Shown: positions 7,338 to 14,707 of the stretch, piece by piece
Layout of the letters: each line of letters opens with the position of its first letter
How positions within the stretch are numbered: position 1 is the stretch's first letter
DNA from: Nitrospirota bacterium
Lineage (GTDB): Bacteria > JACPQY01
DNA: 64,000 nt
Assembly: GCA_016180645.1 (NCBI GenBank)
Contig: JACPAV010000007.1
Span: 62,001-126,000 of the forward strand
Direction of reading: 5' to 3'
Made by a program: the position numbers and the translations under genes
The notes under the pieces: model-generated
What the model was told of the DNA's origin: nothing
Seen by the model: the letters and a program-made list of their open reading frames with translations, nothing else
Databases searched by the model: none

Positions 7338-8447
7338 ATGGAATCGATTGGAACACCCGTCTTTTGGGTCGGATTCACAATCTCTGTTCTGGTCCTGTTG
7401 ATTCTGGACCTCGGCGTCTTTCATCGAAAGGCCCACGCGGTCGGTTTTCGCGAGGCCCTGGTGTGGAGCGTCGCCTGGATTTCTCTCGCCCTGCTTTTTA
7501 ACGGATGGGTCTATCACGGGTTCGGATCGGAGAAGGGGCTGGAGTTTCTCACGGGTTATCTCATCGAACTCTCGCTCTCCGTGGACAATCTTTTCGTTTT
7601 TCTCGTGATCTTCTCGTACTTTTCCGTTCCGGTCTCGTTGCAGCACCGGGTCCTCTTCTGGGGCATCCTGGGGGCGGTGGTGACGCGGGCGACGTTTATC
7701 TTCGCCGGAACGGCCCTCATCCAGTCCTTCCACGCGGTGATCTACGTGTTCGGGGCCTTGCTTATGTTTACGGGCGTCAAGCTATTGGCACAACAGGAGC
7801 ACGAGGTTCACCCGGAACGCAATCCGGTCCTGCGCCTTTTTCGCCGATGGGTTCCGTTCGTCGAAAACTACCACGGGGCGAAGTTCGTCGTGTCGGAATC
7901 GGGCCGCCGCTTCGCCACCCCTCTCCTGGCGGTCCTCGTCGTCGTGGAGGCGACGGACGTGTTCTTCGCGGTGGACTCGATTCCCGCGATCTTCGCCATC
8001 ACGACGGACCCGTTCATCGTGTATACGTCCAACATCTTCGCCATCCTCGGCCTTCGGTCCCTCTTTTTCCTCTTGGCGGGCATGATGGGAAAATTCAGAT
8101 ACCTCCGGGTGGGGCTGGCCCTTGTCCTCACGTTTGTCGGATGCAAAATGGTGCTTCAGGAAGTTTACAAACTCCCCATCACGATCTCCCTTGCCGTTGT
8201 CGCAACGCTCCTGGCGGGTTCGGTCGCGGCCTCCCTTCTCCGTCCTCCCCCCGTTCCCGTCCGGGAGCCGTTGCGAGACCGTTCTCGCGAAGATTCTCTC
8301 TCGGCGTCGCCGGATTCCAAGGAGCGATCGGAGGCGACGCAACAACCCCATGACAAAACCTTTCGTCGTCCCGGTGCCGATCCTCATACCCTCCCGACCA
8401 CCGTCCCCGGAGGGGGCCGAAGCGGAGCGAAGGGGGCGGCTCCATGA
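7338..8447 (+). CDS. TerC/Alx family integral membrane protein
   Basis: 369 aa from ATG 7338 (a TTG at 7332 is possible). A multi-helix membrane protein with the TerC motifs SLSVDNLFVFLVIFSYF and VEATDVFFAVDSIPAIFAIT, whose acidic residues lie in the membrane and are thought to bind metal. TerC/Alx proteins act in manganese export, pH response and metalation of exported proteins. The roughly 60-residue hydrophilic C-terminal tail (after LLRPPPVPV) is unusual and includes a copy of the GC-rich CCGTCCCCGGAG repeat at 8401-8436. The stop overlaps the next gene by 4 nt. Confidence 0.9.
   Translation: MESIGTPVFWVGFTISVLVLLILDLGVFHRKAHAVGFREALVWSVAWISLALLFNGWVYHGFGSEKGLEFLTGYLIELSLSVDNLFVFLVIFSYFSVPVSLQHRVLFWGILGAVVTRATFIFAGTALIQSFHAVIYVFGALLMFTGVKLLAQQEHEVHPERNPVLRLFRRWVPFVENYHGAKFVVSESGRRFATPLLAVLVVVEATDVFFAVDSIPAIFAITTDPFIVYTSNIFAILGLRSLFFLLAGMMGKFRYLRVGLALVLTFVGCKMVLQEVYKLPITISLAVVATLLAGSVAASLLRPPPVPVREPLRDRSREDSLSASPDSKERSEATQQPHDKTFRRPGADPHTLPTTVPGGGRSGAKGAAP
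8401..8436. repeat. GC-rich CCGTCCCCGGAG repeat inside the TerC gene
   Basis: CCGTCCCCGGAGGGGGCCGA followed by AGCGGAGCGAAGGGGG. It shares its ends and the GCGGAGCG/GCGAAG core with repeats at 12634-12660 (GH31), 17068-17094 (J-domain gene), 20902-20953 and 24523-24547. Here it encodes part of the low-complexity TerC tail (VPGGGRSGAKG). Confidence 0.55.
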
Positions 8448-8698
8448 GTTCCCCGCCGTTGCAAAACCGTTCGACGGGGCTTGGGGGCCGGGTTCTGCGT
8501 TCGACGGCAGTTGCGGGCGGGTTCATTTTGACCGCTATGGGTTTGGTGTTTCTTTTCCTACCGGGACCCGGTCTGCTGCTCCTGTTCCTCGGACTGACCC
8601 TGCTCGGCACGGAGTTTATCTGGGCGAGGCGGATCCTTGAAAAGGTGAAAGGTCAGGGGAAACGCCTGGGTTCTATTTGGGAAAACAGGAGGAGGTAA
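8444..8698 (+). CDS. PGPGW family small membrane protein
   Basis: 84 aa. One hydrophobic hairpin with the signature LPGPGLLLLFLGLTLLGTEF and a Trp shortly after (FIWARRILEK), which defines the PGPGW transmembrane family. Function unknown. Its ATG overlaps the TerC stop (ATGA at 8444-8447), so the two membrane proteins are probably made together. The basic C-terminus (KVKGQGKRLGSIWENRRR) is likely cytoplasmic. Confidence 0.8.
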   Translation: MSSPPLQNRSTGLGGRVLRSTAVAGGFILTAMGLVFLFLPGPGLLLLFLGLTLLGTEFIWARRILEKVKGQGKRLGSIWENRRR

Positions 8699-8701
8699 AC
8701 C

Positions 8702-8815
8702 AACCATGAACCAATCACGGGGCAAAAACTGATGAGCCTCTTCAGCACCCACCCGCCGATGGCGGAACGGGTCCGCAGGCTCGAGAACATGAGCGCCGCG
8801 AAGGCGGCCGGATAA
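8702..8815 (+). pseudogene. Fossil C-terminal end of an htpX-type (M48) protease gene
   Basis: Reading 8702 to the TAA at 8813-8815 gives EPITGQKLMSLFSTHPPMAE then RVRRLENM, which aligns with the last residues of the intact HtpX in this window (NPLSGxG..LLSTHPPIEERIARLRSM pattern; its C-terminus is at 18598-18688). The zinc-binding HEMGH part and membrane helices are absent: upstream sequence is the PGPGW gene. Hence this is a remnant of a second htpX, left when the rest was deleted or replaced. No start codon suggests expression, although ATG 8732 could yield a 27-residue peptide. Confidence 0.75.
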
Positions 8816-8834
8816 GGGCGCAACACGACCGAAG

Positions 8835-9761
8835 ATGAACGCTCATTCACTCGCGATAGACCTCCCCGATCCGGCCGGTGCACTCCTCTCAACGGATTTC
8901 CAGAACATCAAGCCCCTTCGCCGGGGCAAGGTGAGGGACATCTATGGGGCGGGGAGAAACTTGCTCATCGTGGCAACGGACCGGATCTCGGCCTTCGACG
9001 TGGTCCTGCCGACCGGCATTCCCGACAAGGGGGCGATCCTGACTCAAATATCGGCCTTCTGGTTCCGCGAGCTCGCGCGGATCGTGCCGAACCATCTCAT
9101 CAGCACGGAGGTGGCCGATTTTCCCAGGCCCTTTCATCCGCACGAAGACGCGCTGGGGAAACGCAGCATGCTCGTGCGCCGCGCGAAGCCGCTGCCGATC
9201 GAGTGCATCGCTCGGGGGTATCTGTCGGGGTCGGGGTGGACGGAGTACCGGGAGTGTGGCACCGTGTGCGGGATGCGACTTCCGAAGGGCCTACGCGAGT
9301 CGGACAGACTTCCCGATCCCATTTTCACGCCGTCGACCAAGGCCGAGAAGGGGCACGACGTGAACATCTCCTTTGAAGAAGCCTGCCGGATCTTGAAGGA
9401 CAAGGGCGTGGCTCGTCGCGTGCGCCGAATCAGCCTCGACCTGTATGCGGCGGCCTCAGAGCACGCGGCCCGCCGAGGGATCATCATCGCCGATACGAAG
9501 TTCGAATTCGGCTGGTGCGGAGATGAATTGACCCTGATCGATGAGGTTCTCACGCCCGACTCCTCCCGTTTCTGGCCGTGGGACGGGTACGAGCCGGGTC
9601 AACCCCAGGAAAGCTTCGACAAGCAGTTCGTCCGGGATTACTTGGTCGGTCTCCGGTGGGACAAAACGCATCCCGGCCCGGACCTTACCCAGGAAATCGT
9701 TGAAAAGACTCGGCAGAGATATGGGGAGGCTTTGAGGAAACTCACTTCGAAGGGCCGCTAA
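8835..9761 (+). CDS. purC: Phosphoribosylaminoimidazole-succinocarboxamide synthase
   Basis: 308 aa, matching the longer (yeast Ade1-like) form of SAICAR synthetase. It joins CAIR with aspartate using ATP in purine synthesis. Seen: [31 protein letters not shown] at residues about 29-59, [23 protein letters not shown] near 112-134, and [12 protein letters not shown] near 214-226, all conserved. It follows the htpX remnant by 19 nt and is not clearly operonic with it. Standard, complete enzyme. Confidence 0.97.
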   Translation: MNAHSLAIDLPDPAGALLSTDFQNIKPLRRGKVRDIYGAGRNLLIVATDRISAFDVVLPTGIPDKGAILTQISAFWFRELARIVPNHLISTEVADFPRPFHPHEDALGKRSMLVRRAKPLPIECIARGYLSGSGWTEYRECGTVCGMRLPKGLRESDRLPDPIFTPSTKAEKGHDVNISFEEACRILKDKGVARRVRRISLDLYAAASEHAARRGIIIADTKFEFGWCGDELTLIDEVLTPDSSRFWPWDGYEPGQPQESFDKQFVRDYLVGLRWDKTHPGPDLTQEIVEKTRQRYGEALRKLTSKGR

Positions 9762-9776
9762 AGAAGGAGGTAGGTT

Positions 9777-10130
9777 GTGCCCGTGAAACCCAGCGAAGCG
9801 GAAAACGAATACTTCACGCGGATCGAGCTCGAGCGGTTGAGACGCGCGGAAGAGGAAAAGCAGAAGACCCTCTCCGAAGAGGAGCGACACAAACTGAAAG
9901 AAATCCACTTCATGTGCTGCCCGAAATGCGGGATGAAATTGGTGGAGATCCGTTACAAGGGTGTCGAGATCGACGAATGCTCGCACTGCGAGGGAGTGTG
10001 GCTTGACGCCGGAGAACTGGTGAAAATGTTGGCAGAGGAGAAAAAGCGAAAGATCCCCCTGTTGTCTCTCTTTACGGCGAAAGCCCACCCGCACAAGGAA
10101 TCAGCCCGGAAGTCGGGATCGAAACACTAA
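9777..10130 (+). CDS. zf-TFIIB domain protein
   Basis: 117 aa with a GTG start preceded by a strong AAGAAGGAGG at 9761-9770. Residues about 43-70 contain two CxxC pairs (CPKCG and CSHC) followed by EGVWLDAGEL, the signature of the zf-TFIIB zinc-ribbon family. Basic, Lys-rich C-terminal tail. The N-terminal region is a charged helix. Such proteins are widespread and uncharacterised; zinc binding is likely, DNA or RNA binding is possible. It is 15 nt downstream of purC and may be read through from it. Confidence 0.85.
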   Translation: MPVKPSEAENEYFTRIELERLRRAEEEKQKTLSEEERHKLKEIHFMCCPKCGMKLVEIRYKGVEIDECSHCEGVWLDAGELVKMLAEEKKRKIPLLSLFTAKAHPHKESARKSGSKH

Positions 10131-10458
10131 GCTCGACTTTTGCCATTTTTCCATGCTGTGTGAACATCACTTCACGAGGGAAGGCCATTTCCACGCCGTG
10201 AATTTTGAGACAGGAGCCGTTTTCCGCAAAAGTCGAGCTAAGGATGGCGCAGCATGGAACTCGGCCTCGGCACGGGGGGGGAGTGAAAAAGGCCATCGCT
10301 TCATGCGGAATTTCGTCCGGAGGCCATCAGGCCCCAGGTGGACAGAATCCGGAAAGTCTGCGAAGGTGAAAAACGAATCGGCGATGCCCTCAATCTCGAC
10401 GATCACAGGGACGACCGCAAAAGCAACGTGAAATAAGCGATCACTAAAGGAGGACGCA
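10131..10458. other. 328-nt gene-free stretch with inverted repeat and a decayed reading frame
   Basis: A perfect 14-bp inverted repeat, AGCTCGACTTTTGC at 10130-10143 and its complement at 10226-10239, encloses 82 nt; a second pair, TTCCATGCTG near 10149 and CAGCATGGAA near 10250, lies just inside/outside. From 10287 to the TAA at 10434-10436 one frame reads like protein (for example RPQVDRIRKVCEGEKRIGDA) but has no start codon and is closed upstream by TGA, so it may be a gene remnant. Nothing else is recognised before the SPFH gene's Shine-Dalgarno. Confidence 0.45.
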
Positions 10459-11316
10459 ATGGACGATAGTGATATCGACGCGGCCAAAGATGCCGTGCGG
10501 TCTGCCATGAAGAAAGGCCCTTTGAGGTCGGCTCTGATTGTTGGAGCCATACTGGTGGGTTTCCTGTTTTTTGCGCCATGGGTTCAGGTGGGTCCGGGTG
10601 AAAGAGGGATTGTCCTCAATTTTGGCGCCGTTCAGGATACGGTGTTGAGTGAAGGACTCCATTTCAGGGTGCCTGTCATGCAGAGGGTGGCCATGATGGA
10701 TGTCAAGGTGCAGAAGGCCGTGACGGATTCCGCATCGGCCTCGGCTGATCTTCAGGATGTGACGATGTCGGTTGCGCTCAACTATCATGTCCTGCCTGAC
10801 AAGGCCAATGTGGTCTACCAAACCATCGGGGTGCAATTCAAGGAGCGTATCATAGACCCTGCCATACAAGAGGTGATGAAAGCCGTGTCGGCCAGATACT
10901 CGGCGGAAGAACTTATTGCCAAGAGGCCGGCCGTAAGCGAGGCCATGAGAGGGGCCCTTTCTGAAAGACTCCTGGCGTACAATATAGCCGTGGATGCGTT
11001 TTCCATCGTCTCGTTCAGTTTCTCGCGGATATTTACGGAGGCTATTGAGTCCAAGCAGACGGCGGAACAGCTTGCGTTAAAGGCAAAAAGAGACTTGGAA
11101 AGGATAAAGATTGAGGCGGAGCAGAAGATTACGGCGGCAAGGGCAGAGGCGGAGTCGTTGAGATTGCAGAGGGCGAATATTTCGGAAGACCTGATCGAGC
11201 TGAGAAAGATTGAGGCCAATCTCAAGGCCATAGAGAAATGGAACGGAATTCTCCCGCAGGTCACAGGCGGCGGCGCGGTGCCGTTTATCGGCGTGGGTGA
11301 TGTGCCGAAAAGGTAG
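10459..11316 (+). CDS. Prohibitin/SPFH (band 7) family membrane protein
   Basis: 285 aa, ATG preceded by AAAGGAGGACGCA. One N-terminal membrane helix (about residues 24-41), then the SPFH domain (about 44-215) with VGPGERGIVLNFGAV and GLHFRVPVMQRV, then a charged coiled coil (about 200-255, KRDLERIKIEAEQKITAARAEAE). This is the prohibitin architecture; such proteins form rings at the inner membrane, act as scaffolds and often modulate FtsH-type proteases. Codon choice appears less GC-rich than in the neighbours, which together with the decayed sequence upstream hints at acquisition. No protease partner gene is adjacent. Confidence 0.9.
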   Translation: MDDSDIDAAKDAVRSAMKKGPLRSALIVGAILVGFLFFAPWVQVGPGERGIVLNFGAVQDTVLSEGLHFRVPVMQRVAMMDVKVQKAVTDSASASADLQDVTMSVALNYHVLPDKANVVYQTIGVQFKERIIDPAIQEVMKAVSARYSAEELIAKRPAVSEAMRGALSERLLAYNIAVDAFSIVSFSFSRIFTEAIESKQTAEQLALKAKRDLERIKIEAEQKITAARAEAESLRLQRANISEDLIELRKIEANLKAIEKWNGILPQVTGGGAVPFIGVGDVPKR

Positions 11317-11400
11317 ACTCGGAAACGCTGGCTCCGCCCTTTACAGCTCTTGCGACACCGGCTACAATGCGCGCCCATGTTTAGCAAAGGAGAAACAAGA

Positions 11401-12141
11401 ATGAGCAAACATTTGGCGGCCCTTTTCGCGGCGGCGGCGGTCGTAGCCTGCACGTCCGCCGGGAACAAGGGTCTCGAAGAACGCGTCAAGAAGCTTGAAG
11501 ACCAGGTCAAAGACCTCCGCGTGGACGTGAACAACGTCAAGACCGCGCGCCCCAGCGGCGGCGGTGAAGAGGAACCGGCCAAGGAGGTCACCGTCAAGAT
11601 CGGGGAGTACTATCAGGGAGACGAGGATGCCAAAGTCGGCATCGTCGAATTCTCTGACTTCCAATGACCGTTCTGCGGTCGTTGGTACAACGACACATTG
11701 AGCAAGCTCAGAGCGGACTACATCAACAAGGGCAAAGTGGTTTTCTCGTATCGTCAATATCCTCTTCCCTTCCATCCCCACGCTCAGAAAGCGGCGGAAG
11801 CCAGCGTCTGCGCGGGCGACCAGGGCAAGTTCTGGGAAATGCACGACGCGATCTTCCAGGACATCCAGAAGATTGAAGTGCCCGCCCTGAAGGAAAGGGC
11901 CAAGAAGATCGGACTGAAGCAATCCAAGTTCGATTCCTGCGTGGATTCCGGAAAACTCAAGGAGGCGGTGGAGAAGGATGCGAGCGATGGCGCTGCCGTG
12001 GGCATCCGTGGTACGCCCGGGTTCGTCGTCGGCAAAGTGGATCACAAGAACAAGACCGTCACCGGGAAGATCATCTCCGGCGCGTATCCCTATCAGACCT
12101 TCAAGGACCAGATCGAGGAGAGCCTCAAAGCGATTGACTGA
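11401..12141 (+). CDS. DsbA-like thioredoxin-fold lipoprotein, probable selenoprotein (UGA = Sec89)
   Basis: A single 246-residue frame if the in-frame TGA at 11665-11667 is read as selenocysteine. Start ATG 11401 has AAAGGAG 9 nt upstream. Domains: lipoprotein signal peptide with Cys17 (VVAC), a short coiled coil (about 24-48, LEERVKKLEDQVKDLRVDV), then a DsbA/thioredoxin_4 domain. The active site reads EFSDFQ-U-PFCGRWY: UGA occupies exactly the first Cys of the usual FxDFxCPxC motif, giving UxxC. The frame continues for 157 codons with conserved features (YPLPFHPHAQKAA, cis-Pro loop GTPGF), so it is not a decayed end. A hairpin fitting a bacterial SECIS begins 11 nt after the UGA. It would be an envelope thiol/disulfide or selenol oxidoreductase. 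Confidence 0.85.
11678..11694 (+). promoter_or_regulatory. Putative bacterial SECIS hairpin
   Basis: GTCGTTG-GTA-CAACGAC, a perfect 7-bp stem with a 3-nt loop starting with G. Exactly 17 nt separate the UGA (ends 11667) from the loop (11685), inside the 16-37 nt window described for bacterial SECIS elements, which also require G near the loop start. SelB would bind here to direct Sec insertion. The hairpin lies within the coding sequence, as expected in bacteria. Confidence 0.7.
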
Positions 12142-12179
12142 TTTCGGGCGGGGCGCACACTGGGTTAGACGCATTCTCA

Positions 12180-12308
12180 CCCTTCGACGGCGCTCAGGGC
12201 GAGCGGCATGTGCTGATGGGAGCGAAAGCTCCGTTCGTGGTGAGCCCCTCGATAAACTCGGGACCTTATGGGGTCCTGAGCGAGTCAAAGGGCCTGTCGA
12301 ACCACGGG
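12180..12308. repeat. CCCTTCGACGGCGCTCAGGG / GTTCGTGGTGAGC-type dispersed repeat
   Basis: This stretch is built of units such as CCCTTCGACGGCGCTCAGGG, CCGTTCGTGGTGAGCCCCTC, GTCCTGAGCGAGTC and GGGCCTGTCGAACCACGG. These are the well-known intergenic palindromic units found scattered in many environmental bacterial genomes; halves are complementary (CCGTTCGTGG with CCACGGG-like ends). It occupies the place where the start of the GH31 gene would be expected. Confidence 0.7.
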
Positions 12309-12328
12309 CCGATGCCTGCTTCATCTCT

Positions 12329-14560
12329 CTGGGACTACTTGCCGCTCTCCTTCTTTCCGCCTGCTACACGGACAAACCCCAGTACGTGGGTGGGTTCCGG
12401 GTGCAGCAATCGGGAAACCGTTTCACTCTATCCGGACCGGACGGCCGGAAACTCCTGGTGGATGCCTCGGCCCAAGTAGGCCAATTCACCTTCCAACCCT
12501 GCTATCCGGACCCTCTCGGCCTGTCGTGCGGGAGTGGACAGGACATTCTCGGATGGGTGAGGATCGCTCGGGACTGGTCCGATTGGGCCGGTGAAGGAAG
12601 CGGCGGCGCAAGTTCTGATGACGGTACGGATCGCCGTCCCCGGAGCGGAGCGGAGCGGGGGGCCAAAGTCGATTTCATCGAGGAAGGGAAAGGCGTGATC
12701 CGAATCCACATCGAGAGCGCGGACGGGCGGGACAATGGAGGATTTCTCTCGTTCGACTGCGACTCCCGCGATGCCTTTCTGGGCTTGGGCGAACGGTTCG
12801 ACGGCGTCAACCAACGCGGGCGGATCGTTCCGACCATCGTGGAAGAGGGTGGCGTCATCTACTCCGGAAACGACCGGCCCAAACCGCATCTGGCCACGTA
12901 CTATCCCGTGCCGTTCTATCTGAGCCCCCGCGGCTATGGGCTTTGGGTGGACGTCTCCGAGCCGACGTACTTCGATCTCTGCTCTTCCGATCCCAAACGC
13001 GTCTCCATCGAGGTTCTAAAACAACCTTTCGACGTGTGGATCTTTTCGGACAAAGACCCTCTGAAGATCATTTCCCTCTTCACCGAGCGCACGGGACGCC
13101 CAAAACTCTCGCCGCCGTGGGCCTTCGCGCCGTGGAACGATTCCGTGGCGTGCAGTTTCATCTCCTCCGAGACCAACTACGGCGAAACCTGCGATATCGC
13201 CAAGGAGCCAGGCCTCGGTGAACGAAAAGTCCGCGCGTTGGCAAAAGAGCTCAAGGAGAAAGAGGTCCCCACGTCCGTCATCTTCTCCGAAGATTGGATC
13301 GGCGCCGAGCCGGCAAGCCCCTTCGGCTACACGATTGTCGCCGACGCCACGATCGATCGCGGGCTCTACCCGAACATCGAGTCGCTGGCCCAAGATCTCC
13401 ACGCGCAGGGGATACGGTTCCTAGTGTACTACTTCCCCTACCTGATCGAAGAATTGGACGAGAACGGCGAACCCCGCAAGGGCAGCGACTACGCCGAGGC
13501 ACTCTCGAAGGGATACGCCCTCAAGGATGCCGCTGGGAAGCCCTACAATTTTCTCATGATCACGCGCCGTGTCGCTCAGGTCGATTTCACGAATCCGGCC
13601 GCACGGAAGTGGTACAAGGGCATCCTGCGCCGCGCGATCGACCTCGGCGCGGACGGCTGGATGGCCGATTTCGGTGAATACACGCCGCTGGACGCGGTGG
13701 CGTACGACGGCACCAGCGGCCTCGCCCTCCGAAACGCGTTCCCCGTCCAGTGGCACAAGATCAATCGCGAAGTGTGGGACGAAGCGAGACCCAACGGCGA
13801 CTACGTCTTCTTCACCCGCTCCGGATACACCGGCACCCAGCAGTACTCGCCCGTTTCCTGGCCGGGAGACCAGAACACCGATTGGAGCCTGCTGGACGGC
13901 CTTCCCTCCATTCTTCCCTCCGCGCTCGCCCTGGGCATTTCGGGTCAACCCATTTTTGGGCACGACATCGCGGGCTACACCACCATTCCCGGCGCGAAGA
14001 ACACCGACAAGGAATTGTTCATGCGGTGGACGGAACTGGGCGCCTTCTCGCCCATCATGAAAACCCACCACGGAAACGAGGCCGGCCAGAATTGGACGTT
14101 CGATCGGGACGACGAAACGCTGGCCCATTTCAAGCTCCATGCCGAGGTCCACACCGCGCTCTTCCCGTATCTCTACGGCCTGGCCCAGGAGGCATCGGAC
14201 ACGGGCCATCCCCTCATGCGTCATCTCTACCTCCAATACCCGGAGGATGCCGAAGCGTCCTCCATCGAAGATGAGTATCTCCTGGGCCCGGATCTCCTGG
14301 TCGCGCCGGTAGTGACACCAAGTACGTCATCACGCACAGTCTACTTTCCGAAAGGGCGATGGATCGATTTCTGGAGACTCTACTTTGGCAATCCGGAGCC
14401 GGAGGCGTACGGGGGTCCCGGCCGCCATGATGTTCGCGCATCGCGTATCCCGGTCTTCGTGCGCGCCGGGGCCTCGATCCCTGTGCTCGACCCGGTGCCC
14501 CTGACTCTCGACGGCATAGATCTGGACAATCTCAGCTTGAGAACCATCGAGGCCCAGTAG
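12329..14560 (+). CDS. GH31 family glycosidase, lipoprotein (alpha-glucosidase/xylosidase-like)
   Basis: About 743 aa. The reading frame is certain from about 12329, where GLLAALLLSAC encodes a lipoprotein signal with lipobox; no ATG, GTG or TTG lies in frame between the upstream gene and this point, so the true start is uncertain (CTG 12329 is a placeholder) and may have been disturbed by the adjacent repeat. Catalytic core: nucleophile Asp in DGWMADFGEY (codon at 13667), acid/base Asp in SWPGDQNTDW (codon at 13868), C-terminal beta-sandwich to 14560. The DFGEY and GDQ segments resemble the YihQ branch of GH31. In-frame GC-rich repeat at 12634-12660. Retaining alpha-glycosidase activity in the envelope is inferred. 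Confidence 0.88.
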   Translation: MGLLAALLLSACYTDKPQYVGGFRVQQSGNRFTLSGPDGRKLLVDASAQVGQFTFQPCYPDPLGLSCGSGQDILGWVRIARDWSDWAGEGSGGASSDDGTDRRPRSGAERGAKVDFIEEGKGVIRIHIESADGRDNGGFLSFDCDSRDAFLGLGERFDGVNQRGRIVPTIVEEGGVIYSGNDRPKPHLATYYPVPFYLSPRGYGLWVDVSEPTYFDLCSSDPKRVSIEVLKQPFDVWIFSDKDPLKIISLFTERTGRPKLSPPWAFAPWNDSVACSFISSETNYGETCDIAKEPGLGERKVRALAKELKEKEVPTSVIFSEDWIGAEPASPFGYTIVADATIDRGLYPNIESLAQDLHAQGIRFLVYYFPYLIEELDENGEPRKGSDYAEALSKGYALKDAAGKPYNFLMITRRVAQVDFTNPAARKWYKGILRRAIDLGADGWMADFGEYTPLDAVAYDGTSGLALRNAFPVQWHKINREVWDEARPNGDYVFFTRSGYTGTQQYSPVSWPGDQNTDWSLLDGLPSILPSALALGISGQPIFGHDIAGYTTIPGAKNTDKELFMRWTELGAFSPIMKTHHGNEAGQNWTFDRDDETLAHFKLHAEVHTALFPYLYGLAQEASDTGHPLMRHLYLQYPEDAEASSIEDEYLLGPDLLVAPVVTPSTSSRTVYFPKGRWIDFWRLYFGNPEPEAYGGPGRHDVRASRIPVFVRAGASIPVLDPVPLTLDGIDLDNLSLRTIEAQ
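12634..12660. repeat. GC-rich CCGTCCCCGGAGCGGAGCGG repeat inside the GH31 gene
   Basis: 27 nt differing at only two positions from 17068-17094 in the J-domain gene. Translated in the same frame in both (RRPRSGAE). The CCCC and GGGG ends can pair. In the GH31 protein it forms a hydrophilic insertion between two beta strands of the N-terminal domain. Confidence 0.75.
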
Positions 14561-14707
14561 GCCCTCGCCTTGCGTCAATTTGACGTGCCGATTTTCCAGT
14601 TCTCGCCGCGGGCGCATGAGAAATGACCTCCTATCAATACAATCTTGAATTTCCCATGGCATCGGAATTGCCCATCTATACCCGACATCGAATGAAGGAG
14701 GTTTGAA

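Noticed and set aside
13421-14236. 271-codon frame antisense to the GH31 gene
   Set aside because: Shadow of the catalytic domain of GH31, which is clearly the real gene.
12329-14560. GH31 protein considered as a sulfoquinovosidase (YihQ function)
   Set aside because: The DFGEY and GDQ segments are YihQ-like, but I do not see the Arg/Trp sulfonate-binding residues in the expected loop (IFSEDWIGAEPASPFGY), so only GH31 is claimed.
14561-14707. Sigma-32 promoter upstream of dnaK (CTTGAA ... CCCAT)
   Set aside because: The two boxes are 21 nt apart rather than about 13-15; no CIRCE inverted repeat found either.
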